Assembly (NCBI GenBank): GCA_964591245.1 | Contig: CAZPZZ010000009.1 | Location: forward strand, 1 to 55,451 | Direction: 5' to 3' | DNA length: 55,451 bases | DNA from: CAZPZZ01 sp964591245 | GTDB lineage: Bacteria; Acidobacteriota; Vicinamibacteria; Vicinamibacterales; UBA8438 | Part shown: piece after piece, positions 17,520-25,877 of the stretch | Position numbering within the stretch: position 1 is the first letter of the stretch | Layout: each line of letters begins with the position of its first letter | Notes under the pieces: generated by a model | Told to the model about the DNA's origin: nothing | What the model saw: only the letters and a program-made list of their open reading frames with translations | Databases searched by the model: none | Translations under genes and position numbers: made by a program

Positions 17520-18845
17520 TCAGTTAAATGCGGCAAGAAAATTCTCGATAAGCCCGTTGAAGGAGCTATCGCTCTTGCGGGCCCCTTCCACTTTTCGGAT
17601 GGAGTACAGGACGGTGGAATGGTGTTTCCCCCCGAAGCTTTTGCCTATTTGAGGTAGCGATGCACCTGTCAAGGTTTTTGACAAATACATACCTATTTGG
17701 CGCGGGAGCGCGACTAGTTTTGAGTTGTTTCTTGACTTTAAGTCACTTATTTTCAACGAGTAATAGTTTGCAATGTATTTTTGGATCATCTCGATCGTGA
17801 CCTTCGGATCGTCTCGATCGAGAATATCGCGAAGGACGTCTTGAGCAAGTGGGAGTGAGATTTGGCTCCCTGTCAATGAAGCGTAGGCAATGAGCCGGAT
17901 CAAAGATCCCTCAAGTTCGCGTACATTTGACTTGATCTTGCCGGCTATATACAGGGCCACGTTGTCAGGGAGAGGTATGGTCTCCGTTTCTGCTTTTTTC
18001 TTGAGGATGGCTACTTTTGTCTCAAGATCTGGCGGCTGGATGTCGGCAATCAATCCCCATTCGAATCTCGAGCGCAGCCGCTCTTCAAGAGATGGAATTT
18101 CGTGGGGCGGACAATCACTACTGATGACGATCTGTCTCTGTGAGTCGTACAGCGAGTTAAACGTGTGGAAAAACTCGGTCTGGGTTCCCTCTTTGCCGGC
18201 AAGAAACTGAATATCGTCAACAAGTAGGATGTCCATGCTGCGGTAACGCTCTCGGAAGTCGAGGATGCGATCGTAGCGGACGGCGTTGATCATCTCGTTC
18301 ATGAAACGTTCTGAGGAGACGTAAGTTAGCGCGAGATCCGGGGTGCGGGTCTTCAAATACTGTCCAATCGCATGCATGAGATGGGTTTTCCCCAGACCAA
18401 CACCGCCGTAGATAAAAAGCGGATTGTAAGACCGAGAAGGGGCCTCAGCGACAGCGCGTGCGGCAGCATGTGCGAATTGATTGGATGGACCCACGACAAA
18501 TCTGTCAAAGGTGTAGCGCTGATTTAACCGAGCTACGTTGTGCGATTGGGGGCTTGGTGTGTTACCGGCCGAGGCTGTGTCTGGAGCCGTCTTGCTCGGT
18601 GAGGGATTCTCTGTCACAAAAGCAATCTTTGTACCCTGGCGCTGAAGCTCGCCGGTAGCCTCTCCAATGATTCCAGCGTAGTGCTTGGTCAGCCAATTGC
18701 GGAATAATTCATTGGGGACCTGCACAGTGACGGTCTGACCGGTATCCTCGAGAAATCTAGTCGGTCTGAACCACGTATGATAACTGTGCCTGTTGACCTT
18801 GCTCTCGATGCGGGCAAGGATTTGCTCCCATACGTTTTCTGACAT
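17520..18845 (-). CDS. dnaA: Chromosomal replication initiator protein DnaA
   Basis: This 441-residue AAA+ initiator binds DnaA boxes and melts oriC. Domain I (1-75) has WEQILARIESKVNRHSYHTWF. A short linker follows, then the AAA+ core with Walker A GGVGLGKT at 147-154, Walker B LLVDDIQFL around 207-215, and sensor motifs. The domain IV DNA-binding helix-turn-helix has IGKSFGGKHHSTVLYSIRKV, a normal version of the DnaA signature. Its C-terminal third has visibly lower GC than its neighbours. The gene is divergent from rpmH across the origin region. Confidence 0.97.
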   Translation of the reverse strand: MSENVWEQILARIESKVNRHSYHTWFRPTRFLEDTGQTVTVQVPNELFRNWLTKHYAGIIGEATGELQRQGTKIAFVTENPSPSKTAPDTASAGNTPSPQSHNVARLNQRYTFDRFVVGPSNQFAHAAARAVAEAPSRSYNPLFIYGGVGLGKTHLMHAIGQYLKTRTPDLALTYVSSERFMNEMINAVRYDRILDFRERYRSMDILLVDDIQFLAGKEGTQTEFFHTFNSLYDSQRQIVISSDCPPHEIPSLEERLRSRFEWGLIADIQPPDLETKVAILKKKAETETIPLPDNVALYIAGKIKSNVRELEGSLIRLIAYASLTGSQISLPLAQDVLRDILDRDDPKVTIEMIQKYIANYYSLKISDLKSRNNSKLVALPRQIGMYLSKTLTGASLPQIGKSFGGKHHSTVLYSIRKVEGARKSDSSFNGLIENFLAAFN

Positions 18846-18883
18846 CAGGCTGTGTTCGGCGCCATAGAAAGGCGATGACGGTC

Positions 18884-18908
18884 GTTGGTCTAGTAGAGTA
18901 GAACCAAC
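18884..18908 (-). other. Inverted repeat in the dnaA leader
   Basis: GTTGGTCTA and TAG-A-ACCAAC pair as a 9-bp stem with one bulged A and a 6-base loop, about 40 bp before the dnaA ATG. It could be an mRNA hairpin or an operator. No family is recognised. Confidence 0.3.
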
Positions 18909-18928
18909 AAAATTACATAAATGTTAAA

Positions 18929-18960
18929 ATTTCCACAAAATTTTCCACACCTGTGGAAAA
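18929..18960. promoter_or_regulatory. Cluster of three DnaA boxes
   Basis: ATTTCCACA at 18929-18937 and TTTTCCACA at 18941-18949 point right; the exact inverse TGTGGAAAA at 18952-18960 points left. The last two form a perfect 9-bp inverted repeat with a CC centre. The consensus DnaA box is TTATCCACA; TTTTCCACA differs at one position. The position next to dnaA and to AT-rich DNA supports the assignment. Confidence 0.7.
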
Positions 18961-19086
18961 CTCGCCGAAATTTAAATGGTTTTAATTAATCAAAATCGAA
19001 TTTTAGAGATTCTAGCATGGTCTTGGGCGGTGTCGCAATTGCACAGTATTTCACACCGTATAACGTCCTAGGGCTGATAATAGGTC

Positions 19087-19116
19087 TTGACAATTTGTAG
19101 TTAAAATATGTACCTT
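19087..19116 (+). promoter_or_regulatory. Possible rpmH promoter
   Basis: A perfect -35 TTGACA at 19087-19092 is followed by AT-rich DNA with TATGTA about 14 bp on, a spacing shorter than ideal. It lies about 40 bp before the rpmH ribosome-binding site AAGGAG. Confidence 0.35.
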
Positions 19117-19153
19117 CGAGAGTTACCATTGTTCCAAAGGAGACGTAGTATAG

Positions 19154-19294
19154 ATGAAGCGTACGTTCCAGCCTAATCGTCGTCATCGCCGTAAGACGCA
19201 CGGATTTCGCACCCGGATGAGTACACCGGCCGGTCGTCGGGTGCTCAGTCGTCGTCGTGCCAAAGGCCGTCACCGTCTCACGGTGTCAGGTTAG
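19154..19294 (+). CDS. rpmH: 50S ribosomal protein L34
   Basis: This 46-residue, very basic protein begins MKRTFQPNRRHRRKTHGF and continues with TRMSTPAGRRVLSRRRAKGRHRL, the full L34 signature. It sits in the large ribosomal subunit near the exit tunnel. A clear AAGGAG lies 13 bp before the ATG. Order rpmH-rnpA-yidD-yidC is ancestral in bacteria and helps fix the origin. The protein is too small for routine ORF cut-offs. Confidence 0.97.
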   Translation: MKRTFQPNRRHRRKTHGFRTRMSTPAGRRVLSRRRAKGRHRLTVSG

Positions 19295-19362
19295 CCTTCG
19301 GCCCCTGTGTCTTTAACACGTCATTGTTTCCTCTTCTTGTAAGCTCGGCAGGGACTGTAGAG

Positions 19363-19731
19363 ATGGCCGATGAGAATGCAGTCCGAACGCTCACCAGGGC
19401 CGAGTGTCTCCGTTCTCGCCCAGATTTTCTGAGCATTCAGCGTCGTGGTCTCCGGGCCAGAGGGCGCTATATGACACTTGTCTGTAGGGCGAGTGGGCAG
19501 GGAATTAGCCGGCTCGGTATTGTGGCGCCACGACGTCTAGGAAATGCGGTTCAGCGAAATCGGATGAAGCGCCGTGTTCGAGAATTGTTTCGTCATTGCA
19601 AACCTCCGGTTGCTCTCGACGTGGTTGTCTTGCCTCGGCCAGAGTTGGGCAAAGTATCCTTCTCGAGCCTAGAGGAGGATTACTCCCGGGTGCTCCGCCG
19701 CCAGCTTCGAGCCATTGGCGCTCCGTCATGA
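19363..19731 (+). CDS. rnpA: Ribonuclease P protein component
   Basis: This protein assists the RNase P RNA in 5' maturation of tRNAs. The 122-residue product has the central RNR motif NAVQRNRMKRRVRELFR, the defining RNA-binding helix, and the upstream LGIVAPRRLGNAV strand. The frame is open to a TTG at 19324, but the ATG at 19363 gives a typical family length. Its stop overlaps the yidD start by 4 bp (ATGA). Confidence 0.93.
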   Translation: MADENAVRTLTRAECLRSRPDFLSIQRRGLRARGRYMTLVCRASGQGISRLGIVAPRRLGNAVQRNRMKRRVRELFRHCKPPVALDVVVLPRPELGKVSFSSLEEDYSRVLRRQLRAIGAPS

Positions 19732-20009
19732 TATTCGAGCGTGTCAGTCGGTCGCTTGTCTGGGCCTGGATCGCAGCCTTGCGCGGTTATCGTGTGGTTT
19801 TACGTCCTCTCTTTGTCGGGGCCTGTCGCTTTCATCCGACTTGCTCTCATTATTCTGAACAGGCCGTGCGCCAGTATGGAGTGGGGCGTGGCTTCTGGTT
19901 GACGGTGACTCGATTAGCTCGATGCCACCCGTTTAACCCGGGCGGTTACGACCCGATTCCCGTGAGTCCTGTCCAAGCGGCTCGTTCGCGCAGGAAATAT
20001 TTATCCTAG
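19728..20009 (+). CDS. yidD: Membrane protein insertion efficiency factor YidD
   Basis: The 93-residue protein has the family pattern CRFHPTCSHYSEQAV, then RLARCHPFNPGGYDPIP. The two cysteine motifs and the GGxDP turn are conserved. YidD is a small inner-membrane-associated protein that aids YidC-dependent insertion; it lies between rnpA and yidC, its usual place. The start is the ATG overlapping the rnpA stop; the open frame upstream lies inside rnpA and is not homologous. Confidence 0.93.
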   Translation: MIFERVSRSLVWAWIAALRGYRVVLRPLFVGACRFHPTCSHYSEQAVRQYGVGRGFWLTVTRLARCHPFNPGGYDPIPVSPVQAARSRRKYLS

Positions 20010-20036
20010 GTCGATAGTCTATCGCTGAGTCTCTCT

Positions 20037-21938
20037 ATGGAACGTCGAGTGCTGTTGGCCGTGTGTCTTTCGTTTCTGGTACTCGTCTTGTACCAGCGGT
20101 GGATAGGACCACCCCCGGGTCCAGTTGACGGTGGGGCGCTTCCCGTGGAACGTCCGACAGTCGCGGATGGTCGAGAGGAGCGAGTAGAGAGTGACGGCAT
20201 TGGAACTGGTGCCGTTGCGCCGACCGGGCAGGTCCAGGAAAACGCCGAGACCGCACCTGTGTCGGTCGCAACGCCGTCAGTAGCCGATGATCAGCCACGG
20301 GACATTGTGGTGGAGACGGAACGCCTGCGGGCCGTTTTTGCGAATCGCGGTGCCACATTGGTGAGTTGGCAACTCAAAGGCTACACCGATGAGGACGGCG
20401 GGCCCGTCGAGTTGGTGTTGCCGGGTGTTGCGCCGGGGCAGGCGTTACCGTTTACGCTCGAAATTCCTGATGACGCGGCGTTGACAGCCCGTCTGGCAGA
20501 GGTGTTGTTTCGCCCTTCTGTTGATGGATTGGTCGTGGCGTCGGATCCAGGCACGCTCGTCTTTCTGTACGAGGATGATACCGGGTTACGTGTACGTAAG
20601 AGCTTTACGTTTCAACCGACGCCGGAGCAGCCCTATGTAGTGGTTGTCGAGGCCAGCGTGGTAACAAGTGCGGGCGCTCAGCCAGTCACGCTACGGTGGG
20701 GGCCGGCCTTGGGAGGGGTGCGAAGGGAGACCTCTCGGCTTGTATTTCAGCAGTTGCCAGGTGCGGTGCTCTACGGTCGAGCTTTAGAGAATGGTGCGTA
20801 CGGAGAAGCCGATGTGCATCGAGCTCTTCCGAGTGACCTCGGCCCAACCTCGGTCTATGAAGGCCAATTTGCGTTTGCTGGTGTCGACAATCACTACTTT
20901 CTCGTGGTGGGTCTCGGCAACACCGCGGAGAGCCGTGTTGACTATCGCCCGGTTGCCGTAGGCAATTTGCCGCACGATTTGGTGGACTTTGCCCTTACGA
21001 CGACACCTGACTCCGGTGCATTTTCGTTTTTTATCGGTCCAAAAGATTTCGATCTCCTGGGTGAGGTGCACCCTGATCTTGTGCGGGCGATTGATTTCGG
21101 ATGGTTGTCAGTCCTTGTGGTGCCGTTGCATCGATCGCTGAAATGGATCTTTGGGTTTGTCGGCAATTGGGGCTGGTCGATCATTTTTTTGACCGTGCTC
21201 ATCAACATTGTGATTTTTCCGCTTCGCCAGAAAAGCGTGGCGTCGATGCGGAAAATGCAGGAATTACAACCGGAGATGAAAGCGATCCAGGCTCGGTATG
21301 CCAATCTCAAGGCGACCGACCCGGAAAAACAGAAGATGAATCAGGAAGTGATGGAGCTCTATCGCCGGCACGGGGCCAACCCGGCGAGTGGGTGTTTGCC
21401 AATGCTCCTCACCATGCCCATCTTGATTGCGTTTTATCGACTCTTGTCGATGGCTGTTGAACTACGTGGGGCCCCGTTCATGTTCTGGATTACAGATCTC
21501 TCGGTTCAGGATCCGCTCTACGTGACGCCTGTTGTGATGGGTGCCTCGATGGTCTTCCAGCAGAAGCTGCAGCCATCGCAGGCAGACCCCATGCAACAGA
21601 AAGTCATGATGTTCATGCCGATCATGTTTACCTTCATGTTTCTGTGGGCACCGAGTGGTTTGGTGATTTATTGGTTGACGAGTAATGTGATCGGAATCGG
21701 ACAGCAAGTGATGTTCAACCGGATGGCCGGGCCTCTCCCCACTCGGCAGGTGAGACCGCCCGCAGAGCGGCGGGTCACTCGAGCCGTTGCCGGCGCTACC
21801 GATCCAGAGAATCCGTCGGGTGATAAATTTACGACCAACCCATCCGGCGAAAAGTTCACTGCAGGTAAATCCGTGCGGTCCTCGAAGCAGCCTCGGCAGG
21901 GCAAGGGTTCTCGCCGCGCTCGAAGCAAGAACAAGTAG
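20037..21938 (+). CDS. yidC: Membrane protein insertase YidC
   Basis: The 633-residue Oxa1/Alb3-family insertase is of the Gram-negative type, with an N-terminal helix (about 5-21), a large periplasmic beta domain (about 80-345) and a five-helix core. The core starts near WIFGFVGNWGWSIIFLTVLINIVIFPLRQKS, followed by the cytoplasmic hairpin MRKMQELQPEMKAIQARY and NPASGCLPMLLTMPILIAFYRLL. The C-terminal tail is long and basic and includes two near-copies of NPSGxKFT (about 592-608). Basic tails in YidC bind ribosomes. The large periplasmic domain confirms a diderm host. Confidence 0.95.
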   Translation: MERRVLLAVCLSFLVLVLYQRWIGPPPGPVDGGALPVERPTVADGREERVESDGIGTGAVAPTGQVQENAETAPVSVATPSVADDQPRDIVVETERLRAVFANRGATLVSWQLKGYTDEDGGPVELVLPGVAPGQALPFTLEIPDDAALTARLAEVLFRPSVDGLVVASDPGTLVFLYEDDTGLRVRKSFTFQPTPEQPYVVVVEASVVTSAGAQPVTLRWGPALGGVRRETSRLVFQQLPGAVLYGRALENGAYGEADVHRALPSDLGPTSVYEGQFAFAGVDNHYFLVVGLGNTAESRVDYRPVAVGNLPHDLVDFALTTTPDSGAFSFFIGPKDFDLLGEVHPDLVRAIDFGWLSVLVVPLHRSLKWIFGFVGNWGWSIIFLTVLINIVIFPLRQKSVASMRKMQELQPEMKAIQARYANLKATDPEKQKMNQEVMELYRRHGANPASGCLPMLLTMPILIAFYRLLSMAVELRGAPFMFWITDLSVQDPLYVTPVVMGASMVFQQKLQPSQADPMQQKVMMFMPIMFTFMFLWAPSGLVIYWLTSNVIGIGQQVMFNRMAGPLPTRQVRPPAERRVTRAVAGATDPENPSGDKFTTNPSGEKFTAGKSVRSSKQPRQGKGSRRARSKNK

Positions 21939-21947
21939 GAGTGAGTC

Positions 21948-22400
21948 ATGGTGCCAGCACTTGAAGCCCGTATGGTGGCATTTGTCGAAGCAGTGACGAA
22001 CGCGATGGGATTGTCACTCAGCGTCGCATGCACGGCGATTGAGGATGGAACGCGCATCACGATCGATGGTGATGGTGGGGAGCTGTTTTTGAGGCGAAAA
22101 GGTGCGGGGCTTGATGCGCTTCAGCACATCGTGAATGCAGCGTTCCGAAGTGAGCATACCGCCGGGCATATTGTTGTTGATTGTTTCGACTATCGTAAGA
22201 GCAAGGACGAAGAGCTGAGGCAGACAGCCCAGCTTCTTGCGGAGCGTGTGCGTACGACTGGGGAGACTCAGGAAATAGGTCCGTTGAATCCATACGCGCG
22301 GCGGATTGTCCACTTGGCTATCGCGGAAGAGCTGGGGGTGTCCTCGGAAAGTATCGGTGACGCGTTCTTGAAGACAGTATTGATTTCCGCGAGTGCGTAG
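21948..22400 (+). CDS. khpB: KH/R3H RNA-binding protein KhpB (Jag)
   Basis: The 150-residue protein combines a KH-like domain (GELFLRRKGAGLDALQHIVNAAF, about 45-70) and a C-terminal R3H domain (GPLNPYARRIVHLAIAEELGVSSES, about 111-135). It lacks the N-terminal Jag_N domain of Firmicutes proteins, as is common outside that phylum. KhpB binds RNA and affects cell division and envelope genes in the species where it has been studied. AGGAGTG precedes the ATG, 9 bp after yidC, so the two genes are probably cotranscribed. Confidence 0.88.
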   Translation: MVPALEARMVAFVEAVTNAMGLSLSVACTAIEDGTRITIDGDGGELFLRRKGAGLDALQHIVNAAFRSEHTAGHIVVDCFDYRKSKDEELRQTAQLLAERVRTTGETQEIGPLNPYARRIVHLAIAEELGVSSESIGDAFLKTVLISASA

Positions 22401-22464
22401 CGTGTCCTAGGCGTTCCGTGGTGCACCCTGCTTCGGGGTAGTCTCCGTTTCACGGAGTCAGGGC

Positions 22465-23841
22465 GTGTTTTCTCCTGATGACACCATCGTTGCGATAGCG
22501 ACGCCCCCCGGTCGGGCTGGTCTGGGTGTGGTGCGTCTCAGTGGTCCTCGCGCAGAGTCCATTGTTCAGACCTTGTTGCGGCGGAACGCGCCGTTGCCGG
22601 CGCGCGAAGCCACATTTACCACATTGGTAGACCGATCCACCGGTACGCGGGTGACCGCGATCGATCAGGTGGTGGTCACACTTTTTCCGCGCCCCCAATC
22701 GTATACGGGAGAGCATGTGGTGGAGGTTTCTGCCCATGGTAGCCCGGTATTGCTTGAGAGGATTCTGAAGTTGGCCTGTTCGGCCGGAGCGCGTCTCGCC
22801 GAGCCCGGTGAGTTTACATTTCGGGCATTTTTGAATGGCCGGATTGACCTTGTGCAGGCCGAGGCCGTTGCTGATCTCATTGATGCCGTTACTCCACTAC
22901 AGGCCCGTCAAGCATTCGACCAGCTTGAGGGAACTATTACTGAGCACATTGGAGACGTGGATCGGCAGCTCTTTCACCTTATTGCCCGGCTCGAAGCCTC
23001 TCTAGATTTTCCAGAGGAGGGATACCATTTTATCGACGCGGATGAGCTGGTTGTTGGCATCGAACAACTGGGCAAACAGATCCGGTCTCTTCTCTCTGGG
23101 GCAACGCAGGGCCGATTGATACGCGAAGGTTGTCAGGTTGTAATTATTGGAAGGCCAAATGTTGGTAAGTCAAGTGTTTTCAATTATTTAATTGGTTCAG
23201 AGAGAGCCATCGTGACCGAGGTTGCCGGTACCACGCGGGACCTTGTCACCGAAGTTGTGGATCTCAATGGACTGGCCGTGCGTTTGGTCGACGCGGCTGG
23301 TATTCGGCCCGCGGATGATCCCGTAGAAGCGGAAGGGGTGTCGCGAGCTCGGCAAGCTTTGGGGGTGGCCAGTGCCGCGATGGTCGTCCTAGATCGTTCG
23401 GAACCACTGGCAGCAGAGGACCGGGATGTACTGAACGAGACCACAGACACACCACGGCTAGTGGTTCTCAACAAAGAAGATCGGCCGGCTCGTTGGAGCC
23501 CGGTCGAGGTGCCCGTCGGCACGGCGGAGATCTCGGTGGAAGTGTCGGCACGTACGGGTAAAGGGATGGAAAGGTTGCGTGAGCAACTCGGGGCATTGTT
23601 AGTGGGTACGACGTCCCTGCGCGACGATCCAATCGTCGCAAACACGCGACATATCGATTTGCTTCAGCGGGCGGTGGGCGCGCTTGATGCGGCCAGTGAT
23701 GCTGCCCGGGGTGGAGCCACCGAGGAATTCGTGCTTGCCGATCTTCAGGTTGCACGTGCAGCGCTTGAAGAGTTGACGGGGAAGCGGACTCCGGACGATG
23801 TGCTGCAGCACATCTTTGAGCGGTTTTGCATTGGCAAGTGA
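22465..23841 (+). CDS. mnmE: tRNA modification GTPase MnmE
   Basis: MnmE works with MnmG to build the cmnm5/nm5 group on U34 of tRNAs reading NNA/NNG codons. The 458-residue protein has the N-terminal formyl-THF-binding domain (DTIVAIATPPGRAGLGVVRLSG), a helical domain, and an inserted G domain: G1 GRPNVGKSS at 229-237, G2 GTTRD, G3 DAAG at 276-279, G4 NKED. It ends with the catalytic FCIGK cysteine motif. The GTG start gives the family N-terminus. A 6-bp hairpin (22443-22457, CTCCGT/ACGGAG) lies just upstream of the start. Co-directional with mnmG, 21 bp apart. Confidence 0.95.
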   Translation: MFSPDDTIVAIATPPGRAGLGVVRLSGPRAESIVQTLLRRNAPLPAREATFTTLVDRSTGTRVTAIDQVVVTLFPRPQSYTGEHVVEVSAHGSPVLLERILKLACSAGARLAEPGEFTFRAFLNGRIDLVQAEAVADLIDAVTPLQARQAFDQLEGTITEHIGDVDRQLFHLIARLEASLDFPEEGYHFIDADELVVGIEQLGKQIRSLLSGATQGRLIREGCQVVIIGRPNVGKSSVFNYLIGSERAIVTEVAGTTRDLVTEVVDLNGLAVRLVDAAGIRPADDPVEAEGVSRARQALGVASAAMVVLDRSEPLAAEDRDVLNETTDTPRLVVLNKEDRPARWSPVEVPVGTAEISVEVSARTGKGMERLREQLGALLVGTTSLRDDPIVANTRHIDLLQRAVGALDAASDAARGGATEEFVLADLQVARAALEELTGKRTPDDVLQHIFERFCIGK

Positions 23842-23862
23842 GGGGAGGACACCGGGAGCGCC

Positions 23863-25877
23863 ATGTCAGAAGACTATGACGTGATCGTCATTGGGGCAGG
23901 ACACGCCGGGATTGAGGCGGCGCATGCGGCGGCGCGGCTCGGCTGCACGGTTGGTCTGAGTACTTTGTCTCGCGAGACTGTCGGGCAGATGCCGTGCAAT
24001 CCGGCCGTCGGAGGTACCGCGAAGGGGCATCTCGTACGCGAGATTGACGCTCTTGGCGGTGTGATGGGCCAGGCTATTGATGCAACGGCCATTCAGTTCA
24101 AGTTACTGAACCGAAGTCGTGGGCCTGCGGTCTGGTCGCCGCGAGCGCAGGCGGATAAACAGCAATACAGCCAGTGGATGCGTACACGGCTCGAGGAGGA
24201 GCCTCTTATTGGTTGGATTATTGGGCGGGTTGGCGAGGTGCTTGTCGAAGCTGGGCGCGTGACCGGCGTCGAACTCGAAGACGGGACACGGTATCGCTGC
24301 CGCACGCTTGTTGTGACAACCGGGACATTTCTGAACGGCCTCGTCCATGTCGGATCTGATCAGCACTCGGCCGGTCGCAGGGGTGAGCCGGCATCGCATC
24401 ATCTTGGCGAGTCGCTCAAACGGTTGGATCTCGTCTGGGGGCGTCTCAAGACGGGGACGCCGCCTCGATTGGATCGGAAGAGCATTGATTTCAGTCAATT
24501 TGAAGAGGAACTTGGGGATGTACCCCCTGTGCCGTTCTCCTTCATGACGGGTGCGGTCGACCGACCCCAGATTTGTTGCCATATCGTCCATACAAATGAA
24601 GCGGTTCATGAGCTGGTACGCCGTAACCAGAACCAATCACCGCTTTACAACGGCCAAATCACTGGTGTTGGACCTCGATATTGTCCCTCCCTTGAAGACA
24701 AGGTGATGCGATTTCCTGACCGCGAGCGACATCAATTGTTTCTGGAGCCAGAAGGGCTGGATGTTCCCGAAATCTATGTCAGCGGGTGTTCGATGAGTCT
24801 ACCGGCCGATGTGCAGAGACAGGTCATTGAGTCTCTTCCTGGCCTCGAGCGGGCCGTGATGATACGCCCCGGCTATGCTGTGGAGTATGACTTCATCCAG
24901 CCCACCGAACTGCGGCACACCTTGGAGACGAAGAGAGTAGAAGGGTTATTCCTTGCTGGTCAGATCAATGGCACCTCCGGCTACGAGGAGGCCGCCGGGC
25001 AGGGCCTTGTCGCAGGTGTAAACGCGGCCCGGCGGGTGCGTCGTTTGAGTCCGTGGCTGCTCGACCGTAGCGAGGCGTACATAGGGGTAATGGTTGATGA
25101 CCTGACGACGCAGGGTTGTCTTGAGCCCTATCGGATGTTTACCTCCCGGGCTGAGCATCGGCTACTCCTTCGCATCGACAACGCGGATCTACGATTGACG
25201 GCACGTGGTCGGGAAATTGGATTGGTCAAGGAGGAGCGGTGGGCACGGTTTATGGCCCGGCGTGCGCGGTTTGAACGCAATGTCCAGCGTATTCGGAGTG
25301 CGAAGGTGCGGGAGCGTGGGAGAACGGTCGCTGCGACCCAGGTACTGAGGCGTCCAGGTATGACGTTGGCCGGGCTTGCTCAAGACGGTGTCGTGCAGAT
25401 GGAGACAGATTCAGACAGTCTCGATATCGAGATGTCGAGCGTCGAGACACTCGTGAAGTACGANNNNNNNNNNNNNNNNNNNNNNNNNNNNNNNNNNNNN
25501 NNNNNNNNNNNNNNNNNNNNNNNNNNNNNNNNNNNNNNNNNNNNNNNNNNNNNNNNNNNNNNNATTCAGACAGTCTCGATATCGAGATGTCGAGCGTCGA
25601 GACACTCGTGAAGTACGAAGGTTATCTGCGGCGGCAGGCCGCGGCAGTGTCCCGTCGTGAGCGGGACGAACGTCGGAGAATTCCAGAGGCGTTTCCCTTC
25701 AGTTCGGTGCCTGGGTTGTCTCGGGAGGTTGTGGCCCGGCTGACGGAAGTCGCGCCGATCACGCTCGGGCAAGCCGGACGGATACCCGGTGTCACTCCCG
25801 CCGCTGTTGCGGTGTTGGGTGCGTATGTGAAGCGGTGGGGAAAGATGAAGACCGCGCCCTGCGAGGCACCAGGGTAA
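23863..25877 (+). CDS. mnmG: tRNA uridine-5-carboxymethylaminomethyl modification enzyme MnmG, broken only by an assembly gap
   Basis: This FAD enzyme partners MnmE at U34 of tRNA. The N-terminal dinucleotide-binding motif GAGHAGIEAAHAAARLG is at 12-28, with NPAVGGTAKGHLVREIDALGG next, and the GTSGYEEAAGQG motif further on. As given, the frame is interrupted by 100 Ns at 25464-25563. The same 55 bases stand on each side of the Ns (25409-25463 and 25564-25618). Merging the copies removes 155 bases, restores one continuous frame and yields 619 residues, the normal length, with the usual C-terminal helical domain (EGYLRRQAAAV..., RRIPEAFPFSSVPGLSREV). The gene is almost certainly intact. Its stop overlaps the rsmG start (TAATG). 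Confidence 0.93.
25409..25463 (+). repeat. Left copy of a 55-bp exact duplication at a scaffold gap
   Basis: Identical base for base to 25564-25618. Both copies are the same part of mnmG in the same coding register, and each abuts the N run directly. This is the pattern of two contig ends sharing an assembler k-mer overlap. Confidence 0.9.
25464..25563. other. Run of exactly 100 Ns (scaffold gap, probably spurious)
   Basis: Exactly 100 Ns is a conventional placeholder for a gap of unknown length. Because the flanks overlap by 55 bp, the true gap is probably negative (an overlap), with no missing DNA. Confidence 0.95.
25564..25618 (+). repeat. Right copy of the 55-bp exact duplication at the scaffold gap
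   Basis: Exact copy of 25409-25463. It continues directly into the C-terminal part of mnmG (KYEGYLRRQ...), whereas the left copy stops at the Ns. Confidence 0.9.

Larger units (their letters stand above)
18846..19153. other. Probable chromosomal replication origin (oriC), dnaA-rpmH intergenic
   Basis: This 308-bp region separates divergent dnaA and rpmH. It contains at least three DnaA-box-like sites (18929-18960) followed by an AT-rich stretch (about 18968-19015, with tttaaat and ttttaattaat runs) suited to strand opening. Genes to the left (dnaA, dnaN, gyrB, gyrA) run leftward and genes to the right run rightward. Visually the plus strand is C-rich left of here and G-rich right of it, as expected at a replication origin. 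The rest is the dnaA leader and the rpmH promoter. Confidence 0.75.

Noticed and set aside
17678..17693. GTCAA-N5-TTGAC dyad within dnaA as a third activator site
   Set aside because: Spacing is five, not four, and it lies inside coding sequence far from a -24/-12 promoter.
25409..25618. A true tandem duplication or mobile-element target-site repeat in mnmG
   Set aside because: The copies abut the N run exactly and collapsing them restores the gene; an assembly overlap explains it better.
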